64,000 nucleotides of DNA from Selenomonadales bacterium (GTDB taxonomy: Bacteria; Bacillota; Negativicutes; Sporomusales; UBA7701): the NCBI GenBank assembly GCA_029976065.1, contig JARKNV010000038.1, forward strand, positions 1 through 64,000, given 5' to 3'. This document shows positions 24,194 through 34,175 of the stretch, in pieces. The notes beneath the pieces were generated by a model. The model was not told the DNA's origin. It saw only the letters and a list, made by a program, of their open reading frames with translations, and ran no database searches. The position numbers and the translations under genes are program-made. The stretch's first letter is position 1. Every line of letters begins with the position of its first letter.

Positions 24194-26170
24194 ATGAGAA
24201 GCATCCAAATGAAATTGACTGTCACCATCCTGGTAATCTTTCTCGGGGCGCTCGGCACGCTGGGCGGGCTGAACTACTGGAAAGCGCGCGACCTCGTCTA
24301 CCAGACCACCGTCAATGAAGTCAAAACGCTGGCGGCTACCGCCGCCAACGACGTAAGCGACTGGGTCGACGCCCATCGCCTGGAAGTTGCGGCCCTGGCG
24401 CTGTCGCCCGTCCTCAAAAGCAGCGATAAGGAACAGATCCTGCCGTATCTTGCCGCCGCGGTCAAGGCCAACGGCCGTTATGCGGCGTTCGGCTATCTGA
24501 ACGCCGCCGGCGTCGGTTACGACTCCAACAACGTGCCGGTGAACCTCAGCGCCCGCGAATACGTGCAGAAAGCCCTCAAGGGTGAGAACGCCATCTCCGA
24601 TCCGGTCGTATCGCCGGCGACCGGCGCCCTGGTGGCCGTGTTCGCTTCCCCGGTCAAGGGCGGCGACGGCAAAGTGTCGGGCGTGTTTTTCGGCAGCATC
24701 GACCTGGGTGATATCGCCCAAAAGGTAGCCGAAGTCAAGACCGGCAAGACCGGTTACGCCTACATGCTCAAAGGCGACGGCCTGACGCTCGCCAACCCGA
24801 ACAAAGACCTCGTCATGAAAGATAACCCGGTAAAGAATGACAAGCTGCCGCCGTCCCTGCGCCAGACGGCCGAGAAGATGATCAGGGGCGAGACCGGCGT
24901 TACCGTCTACGAATACAACGGCATCGAGAAGCTGGTCGGCTATGCGCCCGTCAAGAGCGCCGTCTGGTCGCTGGCGGTGACCATGCCGCTCGATGAAGCG
25001 CTGGAAGGCCTGCAATCCCTTAAGTGGATATCCCTGGTCACCAGTGCGGCCGTGCTGGCGATTGCCTTCGTCTTCATCGCCCTGTTCGCCCGGCGGATCG
25101 CCGCCCCTATCCGCGCCATCGAGGCCGCCGCCGACAAAATCGCCAACGGCGATCTGTCGCAGACCAGCATCGGGATAAGTTCCCACGACGAAATCGGCCG
25201 CTTGGCCGCAAGTTTTGAAAAAATGACCCACAACGTCGGCGCCCTCATCAGGCGCATAGCCGACGAATCCCAGCACCTGGCCGTCAGCGCCGAGCAGCTC
25301 ACCGCCAGTGCCGGGCAGTCTTCCCAGGCGGCCAACCAGATCGCCGCCTCGATCACCGGCGTTTCCGAAGGCGCCGACGCTCAACTGCGGGCGGCCGACG
25401 AAGCCGCCGCCGCCGTCGAGCGGATGTCGGCCGGCATCGAACAGGTCGCGGCCGTCGCCAACCAGTCTGCCGCCCAGGCCGCTCAGGCCGCCGACAAAGC
25501 CAAGCACGGCGGATATTCGGTCGACAAGGCCGTCAGCCAGATGGCCCAGATCGAGGAAACGGTCAACTCTTCGGCCCAAGTGGTCGCCAAACTGGGCGAG
25601 CGCTCCAAGGAGATCGGCGAGATCGTCGCGACCATTTCCGGCATCGCCGGCCAGACAAACCTCCTGGCCCTCAACGCCGCCATCGAGGCCGCCCGGGCCG
25701 GGGAGCAGGGGAGAGGCTTCGCCGTCGTCGCCGAAGAAGTGCGCAAACTGGCCGAGCAGTCCGAGGAAGCGGCCAAGAAGATCGCCGATCTCATCGGCGA
25801 GATCCAGGACGACACCGACAAGGCGGTCGTTGCTATGGACAGCGGCACGCGTGAAGTCAAAACCGGGGCGGAAGTGGTAAACGCCGCCGGGGCCGCCTTC
25901 CGGGAGATCGCCGGACTGGTGACCGTCGTCTCCGACCAGATCAAGGAAAGCACCGCCGCCATTCAGGGGATCGCCGGCGGCAGCCGCCAGATCGTCGGCG
26001 CCGTGCAGAAAATCGACGAACTGGGCCGCAATTCGGCGGGCGAGGCGCAGAGCGTATCCGCCGCCGCCGAGGAGCAGCTGGCCGCCATGGAGGAAATCGC
26101 CTCCTCCAGCGAAGCGCTGGCTCGACTGGCCCAGGAGCTGCAGACCGCGATCGCCCAATTCCGCCTGTAA
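24194..26170 (+). CDS. Methyl-accepting chemotaxis protein with Cache-type sensor
   Basis: The 658-residue receptor has an N-terminal membrane span (about 6-27) and an outside ligand domain (about 35-275). The ligand domain carries GTGx[20 protein letters not shown]-type strands of dCache receptors. A second span follows ([19 protein letters not shown], about 283-301), then a HAMP domain starting [20 protein letters not shown]. The signalling domain contains the hairpin tip [43 protein letters not shown] 24194 is used because AAGGAG lies 9 bases before it. No CheR-docking pentapeptide is seen at the C-terminus. It lies divergent from the flagellar operon. Confidence 0.93.
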   Translation: MRSIQMKLTVTILVIFLGALGTLGGLNYWKARDLVYQTTVNEVKTLAATAANDVSDWVDAHRLEVAALALSPVLKSSDKEQILPYLAAAVKANGRYAAFGYLNAAGVGYDSNNVPVNLSAREYVQKALKGENAISDPVVSPATGALVAVFASPVKGGDGKVSGVFFGSIDLGDIAQKVAEVKTGKTGYAYMLKGDGLTLANPNKDLVMKDNPVKNDKLPPSLRQTAEKMIRGETGVTVYEYNGIEKLVGYAPVKSAVWSLAVTMPLDEALEGLQSLKWISLVTSAAVLAIAFVFIALFARRIAAPIRAIEAAADKIANGDLSQTSIGISSHDEIGRLAASFEKMTHNVGALIRRIADESQHLAVSAEQLTASAGQSSQAANQIAASITGVSEGADAQLRAADEAAAAVERMSAGIEQVAAVANQSAAQAAQAADKAKHGGYSVDKAVSQMAQIEETVNSSAQVVAKLGERSKEIGEIVATISGIAGQTNLLALNAAIEAARAGEQGRGFAVVAEEVRKLAEQSEEAAKKIADLIGEIQDDTDKAVVAMDSGTREVKTGAEVVNAAGAAFREIAGLVTVVSDQIKESTAAIQGIAGGSRQIVGAVQKIDELGRNSAGEAQSVSAAAEEQLAAMEEIASSSEALARLAQELQTAIAQFRL

Positions 26171-26193
26171 AACCGCTATATTGAGCAGATGGA

Positions 26194-26231
26194 AAAGAGG
26201 CTCCGCCGCTCGCCGGCGGAGCCTCTTTCTT
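26194..26231 (+). terminator. Terminator of the chemoreceptor gene
   Basis: AAAGAGGCTCCGCCG (26194-26208) pairs perfectly with CGGCGGAGCCTCTTT (26214-26228), followed by a short T-rich end. Confidence 0.85.
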
Positions 26232-26343
26232 GCGTTGCCCGGCCGGCCGATCCGGCGGGCTGCAGAAGTGTCCACATTGTAAAAACGGCTGTATACGCGC
26301 AAAAGCCATTATGGCAAAATATATAATAATATTCTAAGATATG

Positions 26344-26373
26344 TTAAAATATTGTTAATAATTGTAACCGCTA
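26344..26373 (+). promoter_or_regulatory. Weak fifth match to the motility-associated element
   Basis: TTAAAA (26344-26349) and TTAATA (26355-26360) are 11 bases apart, but the conserved CGAA at the 3' side is missing. It lies 82 bases before the LuxR-type regulator. Confidence 0.25.
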
Positions 26374-26441
26374 TTTCCGCCTGGGTGCGGGAATATCCCG
26401 GCCTGGCATCGGGAAATCGTTGTTTTCCGGAGGTGTTTCGC

Positions 26442-28922
26442 ATGCCCCGCTTTAACCCGGCGGCGCTTTATATGCGCCAGCCCCTCAGACAGGCCCTGAA
26501 CAGAGTCTGGGAGTTTCCGCTGACGGTTGTGGAAGCGCCGATGGGTTATGGCAAGACCACCGCTGTCAAAGAGTTTTTGCAGGACTGCAACGCCAGGGTG
26601 TTGTGGCAGACGGTGGTCGACGACTCGGAAAGCGGGTTTTGGCGCGGCTTCTGCCGCATGCTGAAAAAGCTAGACCCCGGCTGCGCGGACAGACTGGCCG
26701 AGCTGGGCGTTCCCAGCAACAGCATCTTTATGGATGCGGCGCTGGAAATTGTCGAGGATATCGCGTTCGCGGACAAGACGGTCGTCGTATTCGACGACTA
26801 TCACCTGCTGCCCTCGAAGAATATCGGGCAGTTCCTCGAGCTGCTCGTCAAAATGGCGCCGCCCACCCTGCATATGATCATCGTATCCAGGGCGGCGTTC
26901 GGCGAGAATACGACCGAACTGGCCCTGAAAGGGTATTGTCATGTCATCAGCAAGAGTATTTTCGAGCTGAACGAGGCGGAAATAATCGCCTACTACAAAC
27001 AGTGCGGGATAAGGTTGAGGCCGCATGACGCCGCGGCCCTTTACGCCTACACCGAGGGCTGGATCAGCGCCCTGTACCTCAGTCTGCTGAACTTTGTGAG
27101 GGAGGGGCTAATCGAGCGGCAGGTAAGCCTGACCGAGCTGATCGAAAAAGCCGTCTACCGGCAATATCCGGCGGAAGTGAAAGAATTTCTCCTGACCGTC
27201 TGCGTCTTCGACAGCTTCACCTGGGCGCAGGCGAAAGCGATGTGGCCTAAGGAAAATGTCGATGCGATGGTAAGCTATCTCATGAGTCACAACGCCTTCA
27301 TCAAATACGACAAATACAGCAAAACCTACCGGATGCACAACATCTTCACCGATTTCCTGCGGGAGGCGCTGGAGCGGCAGGGGCAGGAGCGCCGGCGGGC
27401 CGTGATGCGGGCGGCCGGAAACTGGTACCAGGGCAGCGGCGATTACATCAACGCCATGGACGCCTATTATCAGGCCGGCGATTTCGACGGTTTGCTGGCG
27501 GCGCTCGAACAGGCCAAAGGGCATACCATCAACACCGAGCACAAAGAAAAGATAATCCGTTACTTCGGAGAATGCCCGGCAGATATTAAAAAAGCGCGCC
27601 CCTGGGCCTGGCTGGTCTATACGGTTTATCTGTTCGTATTTAACGAGATGGAGCTTTTCCGGGAGCAATGCGCCGCAATCGGCGGCTATATCGAACGCTT
27701 CGCAAGCGATGAAAACACCAAGGCGCAATTGGCGGGCGAGCTCGAATTGCTGTGCAGCTTCGCCAGATACAACAGCATCGCAGGGATGAGCGAGCATCTC
27801 CAAAAAGCCGCCCGGCTTCTGCGGGGCCCCTCGCGATTCCTCGACAAGAAGGCCCTGTGGACCTTCGGCTCGCCGTCCGTGCTGTACATGTTCTACCGCG
27901 AGAGCGGGCAACTGGAGAAAGAAGTGGCGGAATTCACCGCGACCATGCCTCTTTACTGCCATCTTACCGGCGGCCATGGCACAGGGGCGGAGCTCGTGTT
28001 GCAGGCGGAGCGCCATTACTATATCGGCGACTTCGAAAGTGCGGAAATCGCCGCGAATAAAGCCATGTACGTCGCGCAAGCCCAAGGGCAGATGGCGATC
28101 GTGCTGTGCGTTCTGTTCCTCCAGGTAAAGCTGGATATCGTCAAAGGAAACTTATCGTCAGCCAAAGCCGTTCTGCAGCAGGCGCGGGAAGATATCAAGC
28201 GCCAGAAACTGTATCATAACATCCATATGCTGGAGTTGTGCGAAGGCTCCGTCTACGGCTGCCTGGGTCAAGCCAAAAAAATCCCCGCCTGGATCGCGCG
28301 CGGCGACGTAAAGGACAGCTCGCTCTACTTCCCTGCCTACGCCTCCTTCAACATCGTCTACGGCAAAGCGCTGCTGATAAGCGGGCAATACCTGAAGCTC
28401 CTCGGCCTGGCCGGACAGTTCCTCGCCATCGCCGGCATTTTCCCCAATCTGCTCGGCCAGGTGTATGTACATATCTACGTGGCAGCGGCCCATCACCGCC
28501 TGCAGCATGCCCACGAGGCGCAGGCCGCCCTTAGGAAGGCCGCCGATATCGCCGTCGCCGACGGACTCATCATGCCCTTCGTCGAAAACGGCGAATACAT
28601 CGGCGCCCTGCTCGGCGAACTGGGCAAAGACGGCCGTTATGCGGATTTTGTCGCCAAAGTGAAAAAGGTCTACGCCGCTTTCGCCAAAAAACTTGCCGCC
28701 ATGCGGGCGGCGGCGGAGGCCTGCGAAGGCGCGGTCAATCTCACCGCCCGGGAGCTGGAGATCGCCGAACTGGTCGCCGCCGGCCTCTCCAACCGGGCGA
28801 TCGCCAAAAAACTCGTCATCGAAGAGGCCACCGTCAAAAAAGCGCTGCAAAACATTTACGCCAAGCTGGGGATCGGCAGCAGGACGATGCTGGCGCGGCT
28901 GATGCTGGAATGCCTGGGATAA
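26442..28922 (+). CDS. LuxR-family ATP-dependent regulator, MalT-like (LAL type)
   Basis: The 826-residue protein has an N-terminal ATPase with Walker A APMGYGKTTA (about residue 31) and Walker B TVVVFDDYHLL. A MalT-like winged region and a long helical TPR-like middle (about 330-740) follow. The LuxR helix-turn-helix is at the C-terminus (LTARELEIAELVAAGLSNRA, VKKALQNIYAKLGIGSRTML). ATG 26442 follows GGAGGTG, and the upstream frame lacks a site. Such regulators bind a small inducer and ATP. It precedes, in the same direction, a DMSO-reductase-type operon, a pairing seen in anaerobic Firmicutes and Actinobacteria, so control of that operon is plausible. Confidence 0.88.
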   Translation: MPRFNPAALYMRQPLRQALNRVWEFPLTVVEAPMGYGKTTAVKEFLQDCNARVLWQTVVDDSESGFWRGFCRMLKKLDPGCADRLAELGVPSNSIFMDAALEIVEDIAFADKTVVVFDDYHLLPSKNIGQFLELLVKMAPPTLHMIIVSRAAFGENTTELALKGYCHVISKSIFELNEAEIIAYYKQCGIRLRPHDAAALYAYTEGWISALYLSLLNFVREGLIERQVSLTELIEKAVYRQYPAEVKEFLLTVCVFDSFTWAQAKAMWPKENVDAMVSYLMSHNAFIKYDKYSKTYRMHNIFTDFLREALERQGQERRRAVMRAAGNWYQGSGDYINAMDAYYQAGDFDGLLAALEQAKGHTINTEHKEKIIRYFGECPADIKKARPWAWLVYTVYLFVFNEMELFREQCAAIGGYIERFASDENTKAQLAGELELLCSFARYNSIAGMSEHLQKAARLLRGPSRFLDKKALWTFGSPSVLYMFYRESGQLEKEVAEFTATMPLYCHLTGGHGTGAELVLQAERHYYIGDFESAEIAANKAMYVAQAQGQMAIVLCVLFLQVKLDIVKGNLSSAKAVLQQAREDIKRQKLYHNIHMLELCEGSVYGCLGQAKKIPAWIARGDVKDSSLYFPAYASFNIVYGKALLISGQYLKLLGLAGQFLAIAGIFPNLLGQVYVHIYVAAAHHRLQHAHEAQAALRKAADIAVADGLIMPFVENGEYIGALLGELGKDGRYADFVAKVKKVYAAFAKKLAAMRAAAEACEGAVNLTARELEIAELVAAGLSNRAIAKKLVIEEATVKKALQNIYAKLGIGSRTMLARLMLECLG

Positions 28923-28960
28923 AACGCCAAAAAGACTATACTTTGGGATACTATATTTAC

Positions 28961-29003
28961 GGCCCCATTAATTTTATCATTACAATTATGGGGGCTTTTT
29001 TTT
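28961..29003 (+). terminator. Terminator after the LuxR-type regulator
   Basis: GGCCCCATTAAT pairs, with one mismatch, to ATTATGGGGGC and is followed by eight T's. Confidence 0.8.
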
Positions 29004-29080
29004 GTCCGCACCGGGCTTTAACATCGCAGAACAAGGCGAGTATTGACGAACAAGCATAAACCTTGTCTAGTTGTGTGCCA

Positions 29081-29114
29081 TATATAACTTTTCGTTATAT
29101 TCAATATAACTTTG
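29081..29114 (+). promoter_or_regulatory. Operator-like inverted and direct repeats before the molybdoenzyme operon
   Basis: GTTATATT-C-AATATAAC (29094-29110) is a perfect palindrome. The preceding TATATAACTTT (29081 on) repeats its right arm, giving three ATATAAC units in alternating orientation. The half-site resembles the TATAACG style of molybdate-regulator ModE boxes, but no ModE is seen in the window. It lies 50-80 bases before the first gene. Confidence 0.45.
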
Positions 29115-29159
29115 GCAACTGCATTTTTTCTACATTAACATACAAGGAAAGGAAGGAAA

Positions 29160-31514
29160 GTGACAATGGGACTATCTAGGCGGACCTTCATCAAGGCGGG
29201 TCTGGCCGGTGCGGCCTTGGGCGCGTGCGGGCTGCCGCCCGTGAGCAAGTGGCTGCGCCCGTCGGACGCCGCCGCCGATCCCCAGGAAAAAGTGGCCTAC
29301 ACGTACCATCCCCCCAACTGCGGCGGACGCTGCTCGTTCAAGTGCACGGTAAAGGACGGCCGGCTGGTCAAGCTGGAGCCCAACGAGTGGCCGGACAAGC
29401 GCCACTCCCTCATCTGCCTGCGCGGCCTGTCCGAGCTTGAGCGCGTCTACAGCCCCGACCGCATCAAGACGCCCCTGAAACGCATCGGCGAGCGCGGCGA
29501 AGGCAAGTTCGTCCCCATCTCCTGGGACGAGGCGCTGACCACCGTCGCCAACAAACTCAAGGAACTCAAGGACAAACACGGCGGCAAATCCATCTACCTC
29601 AAAGCCTCGTCCGGCGTGGAGCACCCCATGTTCCTGCTCGCGCAGATGCTCGGCGCCCAGTTCACCAATCACGCCGGCATCGACATCGGCCTGTCCGGCG
29701 GCCTGCACCAGATCACCGGCGCGGGTCTTTTCGGCCCGATGAACAACGAGGTCACCGACTGGGTCAATTCCAAGACCATCCTGCTCATCGGCAACAACTT
29801 CCTGGAAACCTCCATGACCGACGCCCAGTTCTTCTACGACGCCAAGGAAGCGGGCGCCAGGATCATCTCCATCGATCCCGCCTATTCCACCACAACCACC
29901 CGCTGCGACCAGTGGATCAGCCTGCGCCCCGGGACCGACACCGCCCTTATTCTGGCCCTTATCAACCAGGTATTCGCCAACAAGTGGTATAACGAGGACT
30001 ATCTCCGCAAGAACAGCACCGCTCCTTTCCTCATCCGCGAGGACGACAAGAAACTGTTCAAGGCGGGCGGAAAATTCCAGGTGTGGGACAAAAACAGCGG
30101 CGCCTTCCGGCCCTACGACGCCCCCGGTCTCCAGCCGGAACTCGAAGGCGGCTTCGCCGCCGACGGCGTCAAGCTGCAGACGGTGTTCGCCGCCCTGAAG
30201 GAGCACACCGCAAACAATACCCCGGCGTGGGCAGCCAAAATCACCGAGGTGCCCGAGCAGGTCATCAGGGACCTCGCCAAACAGTACGCCACCTCCGGGC
30301 CGGCGGTCATCGCCTGGGGCTGGGGCGGCCCCGACAAATGGTACCACGCCGACAGCCTCGGCCGGGCGGGCGGCATCCTCGCCGCGCTTACCGGCAACAT
30401 CGGCCGCGTGGGCGGCGGCGTCGGCTCCTGCAACCACCACCTGCCCGGGTGGGCCGCGCCCCTCAAAGGCTGGCCGCTGCCGAAGCAGTTCGTGCCCGCC
30501 AAGCCCGAGATGCCGGCCACCGACTTCCCCCAGAAGGCCAATTCCGTGCGGGCGGTGATCATCCAGGGCAACTCCCTCAACCAGTGGCTGGCCAACGCCC
30601 ACCAGACGGCCGCCTGGCTGAAGAAGCTCGACCTCGTCGTCGTGGTGGACATCTTCCAGAACGACACCGTCAACTATGCCGACATCGTCCTGCCTACCTG
30701 CACCAACTTCGAAATGGAATACGACTCCTACAACCTCCAGATCCGCCGCAACCACATCATGATGATGCAGAAAGTCATCGACCCGCTGTTCGAAAGCAAA
30801 ACCGACTTCAGGATCGAACTGGAGCTGGCCGGCAAACTCGGCCTCGCCGAGCACCTGCCGAAAACCCCCGCGGACCTGAACCGCGCCCGGCTGGCCAACC
30901 CGGCCCCGCCCCTCAAGGGCATAACCGTCGAAAGCCTCAAGGCCAACCGTTACATCCAGCGTCTCAATGCCCCGATGGCGCCCTTCCGCGGCAACATGGA
31001 CCAGGTGTACGCCACCCCTACCAAAAAGATCGAGCTCTACTCCGAGGTGCTGCTGCCGTTTGGCGCCGGCTTCCCCTCCTACGAGGAACCGCAGGAAGCC
31101 TCGCCGCACAACCCGCTGTTCAAGAAATACCCGCTGCAGTTCAGCCAGGCCCACACCCGCTACCGGGCCCATTCCTCCTTCTCTAACGCCCGCTGGATAC
31201 TGCAGCTCATCAAGGAACCGCGGGTGGAGATGAACCCGCGCGACGCCCAGCAGCGCGGCCTCAAAAACGGCGACCTCGTCGAAGTCTTCAACGACCGCGG
31301 CAAATTCCAGGCCCGCTACCAGGCCACGCCGGAAATGCGCCCCGGCTCCATCCGGGTGAGCGAAGGCTGGTGGTCCAAATACTTCGCGGCCGGCAACTCG
31401 CAGAACGTCACGAACAACGCCAACAACCCGCGCGGCTACCCGCTCAGCCACGGGCCCGTCATCCCCTTCAACGACACCCTGGTCGAAGTAAAAAAGGCGG
31501 GGGGTGCTAACTGA
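29160..31514 (+). CDS. Molybdopterin oxidoreductase catalytic subunit, DMSO reductase family, Tat-exported
   Basis: The 784-residue protein starts with a twin-arginine signal (SRRTFIKAG). An Fe-S motif follows (NCGGRCSFKC plus LICLRG), binding one 4Fe-4S cluster near residues 53-95. Molybdopterin-binding stretches include KTILLIGNNFLET, GARIISIDP, and late ADIVLPTCTNFE. The expected molybdenum-ligand region (GIDIGLSGGLHQITGAGL) has no cysteine or selenocysteine; a serine is the candidate ligand, as in DMSO/TMAO reductases. The C-terminal domain carries NDRGKFQARYQ. The substrate (S-oxide, N-oxide or another oxyanion) is not determined. The next gene overlaps by one base, and the protein is likely periplasm-facing with the Fe-S and NrfD partners. 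Confidence 0.88.
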   Translation: MTMGLSRRTFIKAGLAGAALGACGLPPVSKWLRPSDAAADPQEKVAYTYHPPNCGGRCSFKCTVKDGRLVKLEPNEWPDKRHSLICLRGLSELERVYSPDRIKTPLKRIGERGEGKFVPISWDEALTTVANKLKELKDKHGGKSIYLKASSGVEHPMFLLAQMLGAQFTNHAGIDIGLSGGLHQITGAGLFGPMNNEVTDWVNSKTILLIGNNFLETSMTDAQFFYDAKEAGARIISIDPAYSTTTTRCDQWISLRPGTDTALILALINQVFANKWYNEDYLRKNSTAPFLIREDDKKLFKAGGKFQVWDKNSGAFRPYDAPGLQPELEGGFAADGVKLQTVFAALKEHTANNTPAWAAKITEVPEQVIRDLAKQYATSGPAVIAWGWGGPDKWYHADSLGRAGGILAALTGNIGRVGGGVGSCNHHLPGWAAPLKGWPLPKQFVPAKPEMPATDFPQKANSVRAVIIQGNSLNQWLANAHQTAAWLKKLDLVVVVDIFQNDTVNYADIVLPTCTNFEMEYDSYNLQIRRNHIMMMQKVIDPLFESKTDFRIELELAGKLGLAEHLPKTPADLNRARLANPAPPLKGITVESLKANRYIQRLNAPMAPFRGNMDQVYATPTKKIELYSEVLLPFGAGFPSYEEPQEASPHNPLFKKYPLQFSQAHTRYRAHSSFSNARWILQLIKEPRVEMNPRDAQQRGLKNGDLVEVFNDRGKFQARYQATPEMRPGSIRVSEGWWSKYFAAGNSQNVTNNANNPRGYPLSHGPVIPFNDTLVEVKKAGGAN

Positions 31515-32128
31515 TGGCCAAGAAGCTCGGCATGACCATCGATCTCAAACGGTGCATGGGCTGCCACACCTGCGCGCTCGGCTGCAAAATGCAGAACAAC
31601 GTGCCGATGGGCATGCTCTGGAACCGCATCCTCACCATCGGCGGCGAAGACGTCGACACCGCCCGCGGCGAATTCCCCAACCTCCAGAAAAGCTGGATGC
31701 CGCTGGCCTGCCTGCACTGCGAAAATGCCCCCTGCGTCAAGGTCTGTCCGGTGGGCGCCACCTACAAGGACGAAGACGGCCGGGTGCTGATCAACTATGA
31801 CCGCTGCATCGGCTGCCGCTACTGCATGGCCTCGTGCCCGTACAACGTCCGCGTGTTCAACTGGCAGAAGCCCGTCCGCGAGCCCGGCCACTCCTACGGC
31901 GAAGCTCCGGCCCGCCCCAAGGGCGTCATGGAGAAATGCTCGCTGTGCGTCGAGCGCACCTCCAAGGGCCAGGAGCCGCGCTGCGTCGAAGTCTGCCCGG
32001 CCAAGGCGCGCAAATTCGGCGACCTCAACGACCCGAACAGCGAGGTCGCCAAAGCCATCCGCGAACGCGGCGGCCAGCAGCTGCTGGCCGAAAAAGGCAC
32101 TAAACCGCAAATCTACTACTTGCGCTGA
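31514..32128 (+). CDS. Four-cluster 4Fe-4S electron-transfer subunit (DmsB/PhsB type)
   Basis: The 204-residue protein contains four cysteine groups: CMGCHTCALGCKMQNN, CLHCENAPCVKVCP, CIGCRYCMASCPYNVRVFNW and CSLCVERTSKG...CVEVCPAKA. This is the layout of DmsB/PsrB/NrfC subunits that pass electrons from the membrane anchor to the molybdenum subunit. No signal peptide is present, as usual because it is co-exported with the Tat-bearing partner. Start overlaps the catalytic gene stop by one base. Confidence 0.92.
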   Translation: MAKKLGMTIDLKRCMGCHTCALGCKMQNNVPMGMLWNRILTIGGEDVDTARGEFPNLQKSWMPLACLHCENAPCVKVCPVGATYKDEDGRVLINYDRCIGCRYCMASCPYNVRVFNWQKPVREPGHSYGEAPARPKGVMEKCSLCVERTSKGQEPRCVEVCPAKARKFGDLNDPNSEVAKAIRERGGQQLLAEKGTKPQIYYLR

Positions 32129-32142
32129 AAGGGGGCGATAGT

Positions 32143-33351
32143 GTGGAAAAAAGAGCAAACTACAACCTGTACCTCGGCATTCTCGGCCTGTTCGCCCTGC
32201 TAGGTCTGAGCGCCTGGATATACCAGCTGAATAGCGGTCTCATCGTCACCGGGATGCGCAACGTGGTATCCTGGGGGCTGTACATCACCTCCTTCATGTT
32301 CTTCGTCGGCCTGTCGGCCGGCGGCCTGATCGTCTCCTCCTCGGCCACCGTCTTCGACATCCCCGCTTTCAAAGCGGTGGCCAAGCCGGCCGTCATCCTC
32401 TCGACGGTCTGCATCATCCTCGCCGGCCTGTTCATCCTCGTCGATCTCGGCAGCCCGGAGAGAATCCTCTATCTGCTCGTCTACGCCCAATTCCAGTCGC
32501 CGCTCATCTGGGACGTCGCCGTCATCAGCATCTACCTGGCCGTGTCGCTCCTCTATCTCCGGCAGATGACCAGGCCGGCGCCCGACAGCCGCAAGCTGGC
32601 CGCCCTGTCCGCGATCGCCCTGCCGGCCGCCGTGCTCGTCCACTCCGTGACGGCCTGGATCTTCGGCCTGCAGATCGCCCGCGTCAGCTGGCACAGCGCC
32701 CTGATGGCGCCGCTGTTCGTCGCCTCGGCCCTCGATTCCGGCCTGGCGCTGCTCATCATCGTGCTGGCCGTGCTGGAGCAGGTCGCGGACTACAAGGTCG
32801 AGCCCAGGCTCTACGCCAGCCTCGCCGGCCTGCTGGCCGCTTTCGTCGCCGTCGACGCCTTCTTCGTCTTCAGCGAAGTGCTGACGGCGGCCTACCCCGG
32901 CGAAGAAAGCGTGGCGGCCGCCCTCGGGCTGCTCCTCAGCGGACCGCTCGCGCCGCTGTTCTGGGTGCAGGTCGGCCTCGGCCTGATCATGCCCTTCGCT
33001 ATTCTCGCGAGCGCCGCCAACCGCCAGGTCAAGAGCAGGATACTGCTCGCCTGCGCCCTCGTCATCCTCGGCGTATTCTGCAAACGCGCCTGGCTGCTGT
33101 TCTCGTCCTTCCTCCTGCCGCTGGTCGGCGGCGCGCCCGGCGTCACCCTCGGCCAGGCTCCGGCCGCGGGAGCCAAAATCGACATGTGGGCCATGGCCGG
33201 CTCCTACACGCCCACCGTCGTCGAATGGACCATCTTCCTCGGCATAATCTCCTTCGGCGCGCTCGCGTTCATCATGGCGTGCCGCCGGCTGCTGTGGGCC
33301 AGCTCGGGCACCATCGGCAGCGTGCGCGGCGTGCCGACGGCCGCCAAGTAA
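32143..33351 (+). CDS. NrfD/PsrC-type quinol-oxidising membrane anchor
   Basis: The 402-residue protein has about ten membrane segments. It shows the NrfD-family pattern WGLYITSFMFFVGLSAGG in the second span and DLGSPERILYLL after the third, a hallmark of polysulfide-reductase PsrC and related subunits. It probably oxidises menaquinol and feeds the Fe-S subunit. GTG 32143 is preceded by AAAGGGGGCGATA, 14 bases after the previous stop. Confidence 0.9.
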   Translation: MEKRANYNLYLGILGLFALLGLSAWIYQLNSGLIVTGMRNVVSWGLYITSFMFFVGLSAGGLIVSSSATVFDIPAFKAVAKPAVILSTVCIILAGLFILVDLGSPERILYLLVYAQFQSPLIWDVAVISIYLAVSLLYLRQMTRPAPDSRKLAALSAIALPAAVLVHSVTAWIFGLQIARVSWHSALMAPLFVASALDSGLALLIIVLAVLEQVADYKVEPRLYASLAGLLAAFVAVDAFFVFSEVLTAAYPGEESVAAALGLLLSGPLAPLFWVQVGLGLIMPFAILASAANRQVKSRILLACALVILGVFCKRAWLLFSSFLLPLVGGAPGVTLGQAPAAGAKIDMWAMAGSYTPTVVEWTIFLGIISFGALAFIMACRRLLWASSGTIGSVRGVPTAAK

Positions 33352-33357
33352 CGGGCG

Positions 33358-34020
33358 ATGGTCGCATCCTGGCAAGAAGTCGCGTCCTTTCGCGCCGGCA
33401 TCTATCGTTTCCTCGGCAACTGCCTGCTCGAACCCATTCGCGCCGACCGCTACGTACTGTTTGATCCGGATTTTTGGCGGGGCTTCCCCCTGGAACCGGC
33501 CAACGACGTCATGGACGCCGCCCTCGACAAACTGGCCGGCGTCGCCGCCGGACTGTCCGCATGGCCCCGCGACGAGGCGCTCGCACTGGTCCAGACCGAG
33601 TACACGGCCCTCTTCCTCGGCGCCGGCGAACCGCTCGCCCCGCCGTGGGAATCGCTGTACCGCACCGCGGAGAAGCTGCTGTTCGGTCCCCCCGCCTATC
33701 AGGTGCGGACCTACATGGAGCGCTTCGGCGTCGCAGCGGTGGAGAAATACCGCCAGCCCGAGGACCATATCGGCCTCGAGCTCATGCTGCTGGCGGCCGC
33801 CGGCGAGGCCGCAGCCCGGCGGGGCGAGGCGGACTGGCGCGAGTCGGCCCGCCTCCAGGCCGAATTCATCGCCGCCCATCCCCTCGGCTGGATCGGCGAC
33901 CTGGAGCGCGACGCCGCCACCCACGCCACGGCGGGCTTCTACGCCGCCCTCCTCGGCCTCGCCCGCGGCGTCCTCCTGTGGGACAAAGAACTGCTCGACG
34001 AATACCTGGCAACCTCATAG
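33358..34020 (+). CDS. TorD/DmsD-family molybdoenzyme maturation chaperone
   Basis: The 220-residue all-helical protein carries the family signatures: EYTALFLGAGEPLAPPWESL (E-x-LF-x(4,6)-P-x-P-x-ES) and PEDHIGLELML. Such chaperones bind the Tat signal of the catalytic subunit and assist cofactor insertion. It starts 6 bases after the anchor gene and is closed by a strong terminator, so it is the last gene of the four-gene operon. Confidence 0.9.
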   Translation: MVASWQEVASFRAGIYRFLGNCLLEPIRADRYVLFDPDFWRGFPLEPANDVMDAALDKLAGVAAGLSAWPRDEALALVQTEYTALFLGAGEPLAPPWESLYRTAEKLLFGPPAYQVRTYMERFGVAAVEKYRQPEDHIGLELMLLAAAGEAAARRGEADWRESARLQAEFIAAHPLGWIGDLERDAATHATAGFYAALLGLARGVLLWDKELLDEYLATS

Positions 34021-34026
34021 AACGGC

Positions 34027-34064
34027 AAAAGCAGCCCCGGACAAATTCCGGGGCTGCTTTTGTT
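34027..34064 (+). terminator. Terminator of the molybdoenzyme operon
   Basis: AAAAGCAGCCCCGG (34027-34040) pairs perfectly with CCGGGGCTGCTTTT (34048-34061) followed by GTTTG. Confidence 0.88.
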
Positions 34065-34075
34065 TGCACCGGGAG

Positions 34076-34113
34076 CGTGATGCAAATCACGCCCGCAGTG
34101 TGATTTAAATCAA
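34076..34113 (+). promoter_or_regulatory. Two Crp/Fnr-type boxes before the siroheme reductase gene
   Basis: CGTGAT-GCAA-ATCACG (34076-34091) and GTGAT-TTAA-ATCAA (34100-34113) both fit the nTGAT-N4-ATCAn pattern of FNR-like regulators. Their centres are 23 bases apart. A Crp/Fnr regulator is encoded 1.7 kb downstream. Confidence 0.65.
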
Positions 34114-34175
34114 AGCGCCGCCGCGCCGGGGGGATTATCATTAAACCAGAAACAGACGCAAGGAGGAAGATCGCC

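Noticed and set aside
24047-26302. 751-residue open frame antisense to the chemoreceptor
   Set aside because: No ribosome site or family motif; long antisense frames are expected with GC-rich codon bias, and the plus strand clearly encodes the receptor.
29172-31451. 759-residue antisense frame over the molybdoenzyme gene
   Set aside because: Same GC-bias effect; composition is Gly/Ala/Val/Asp-rich without domains.
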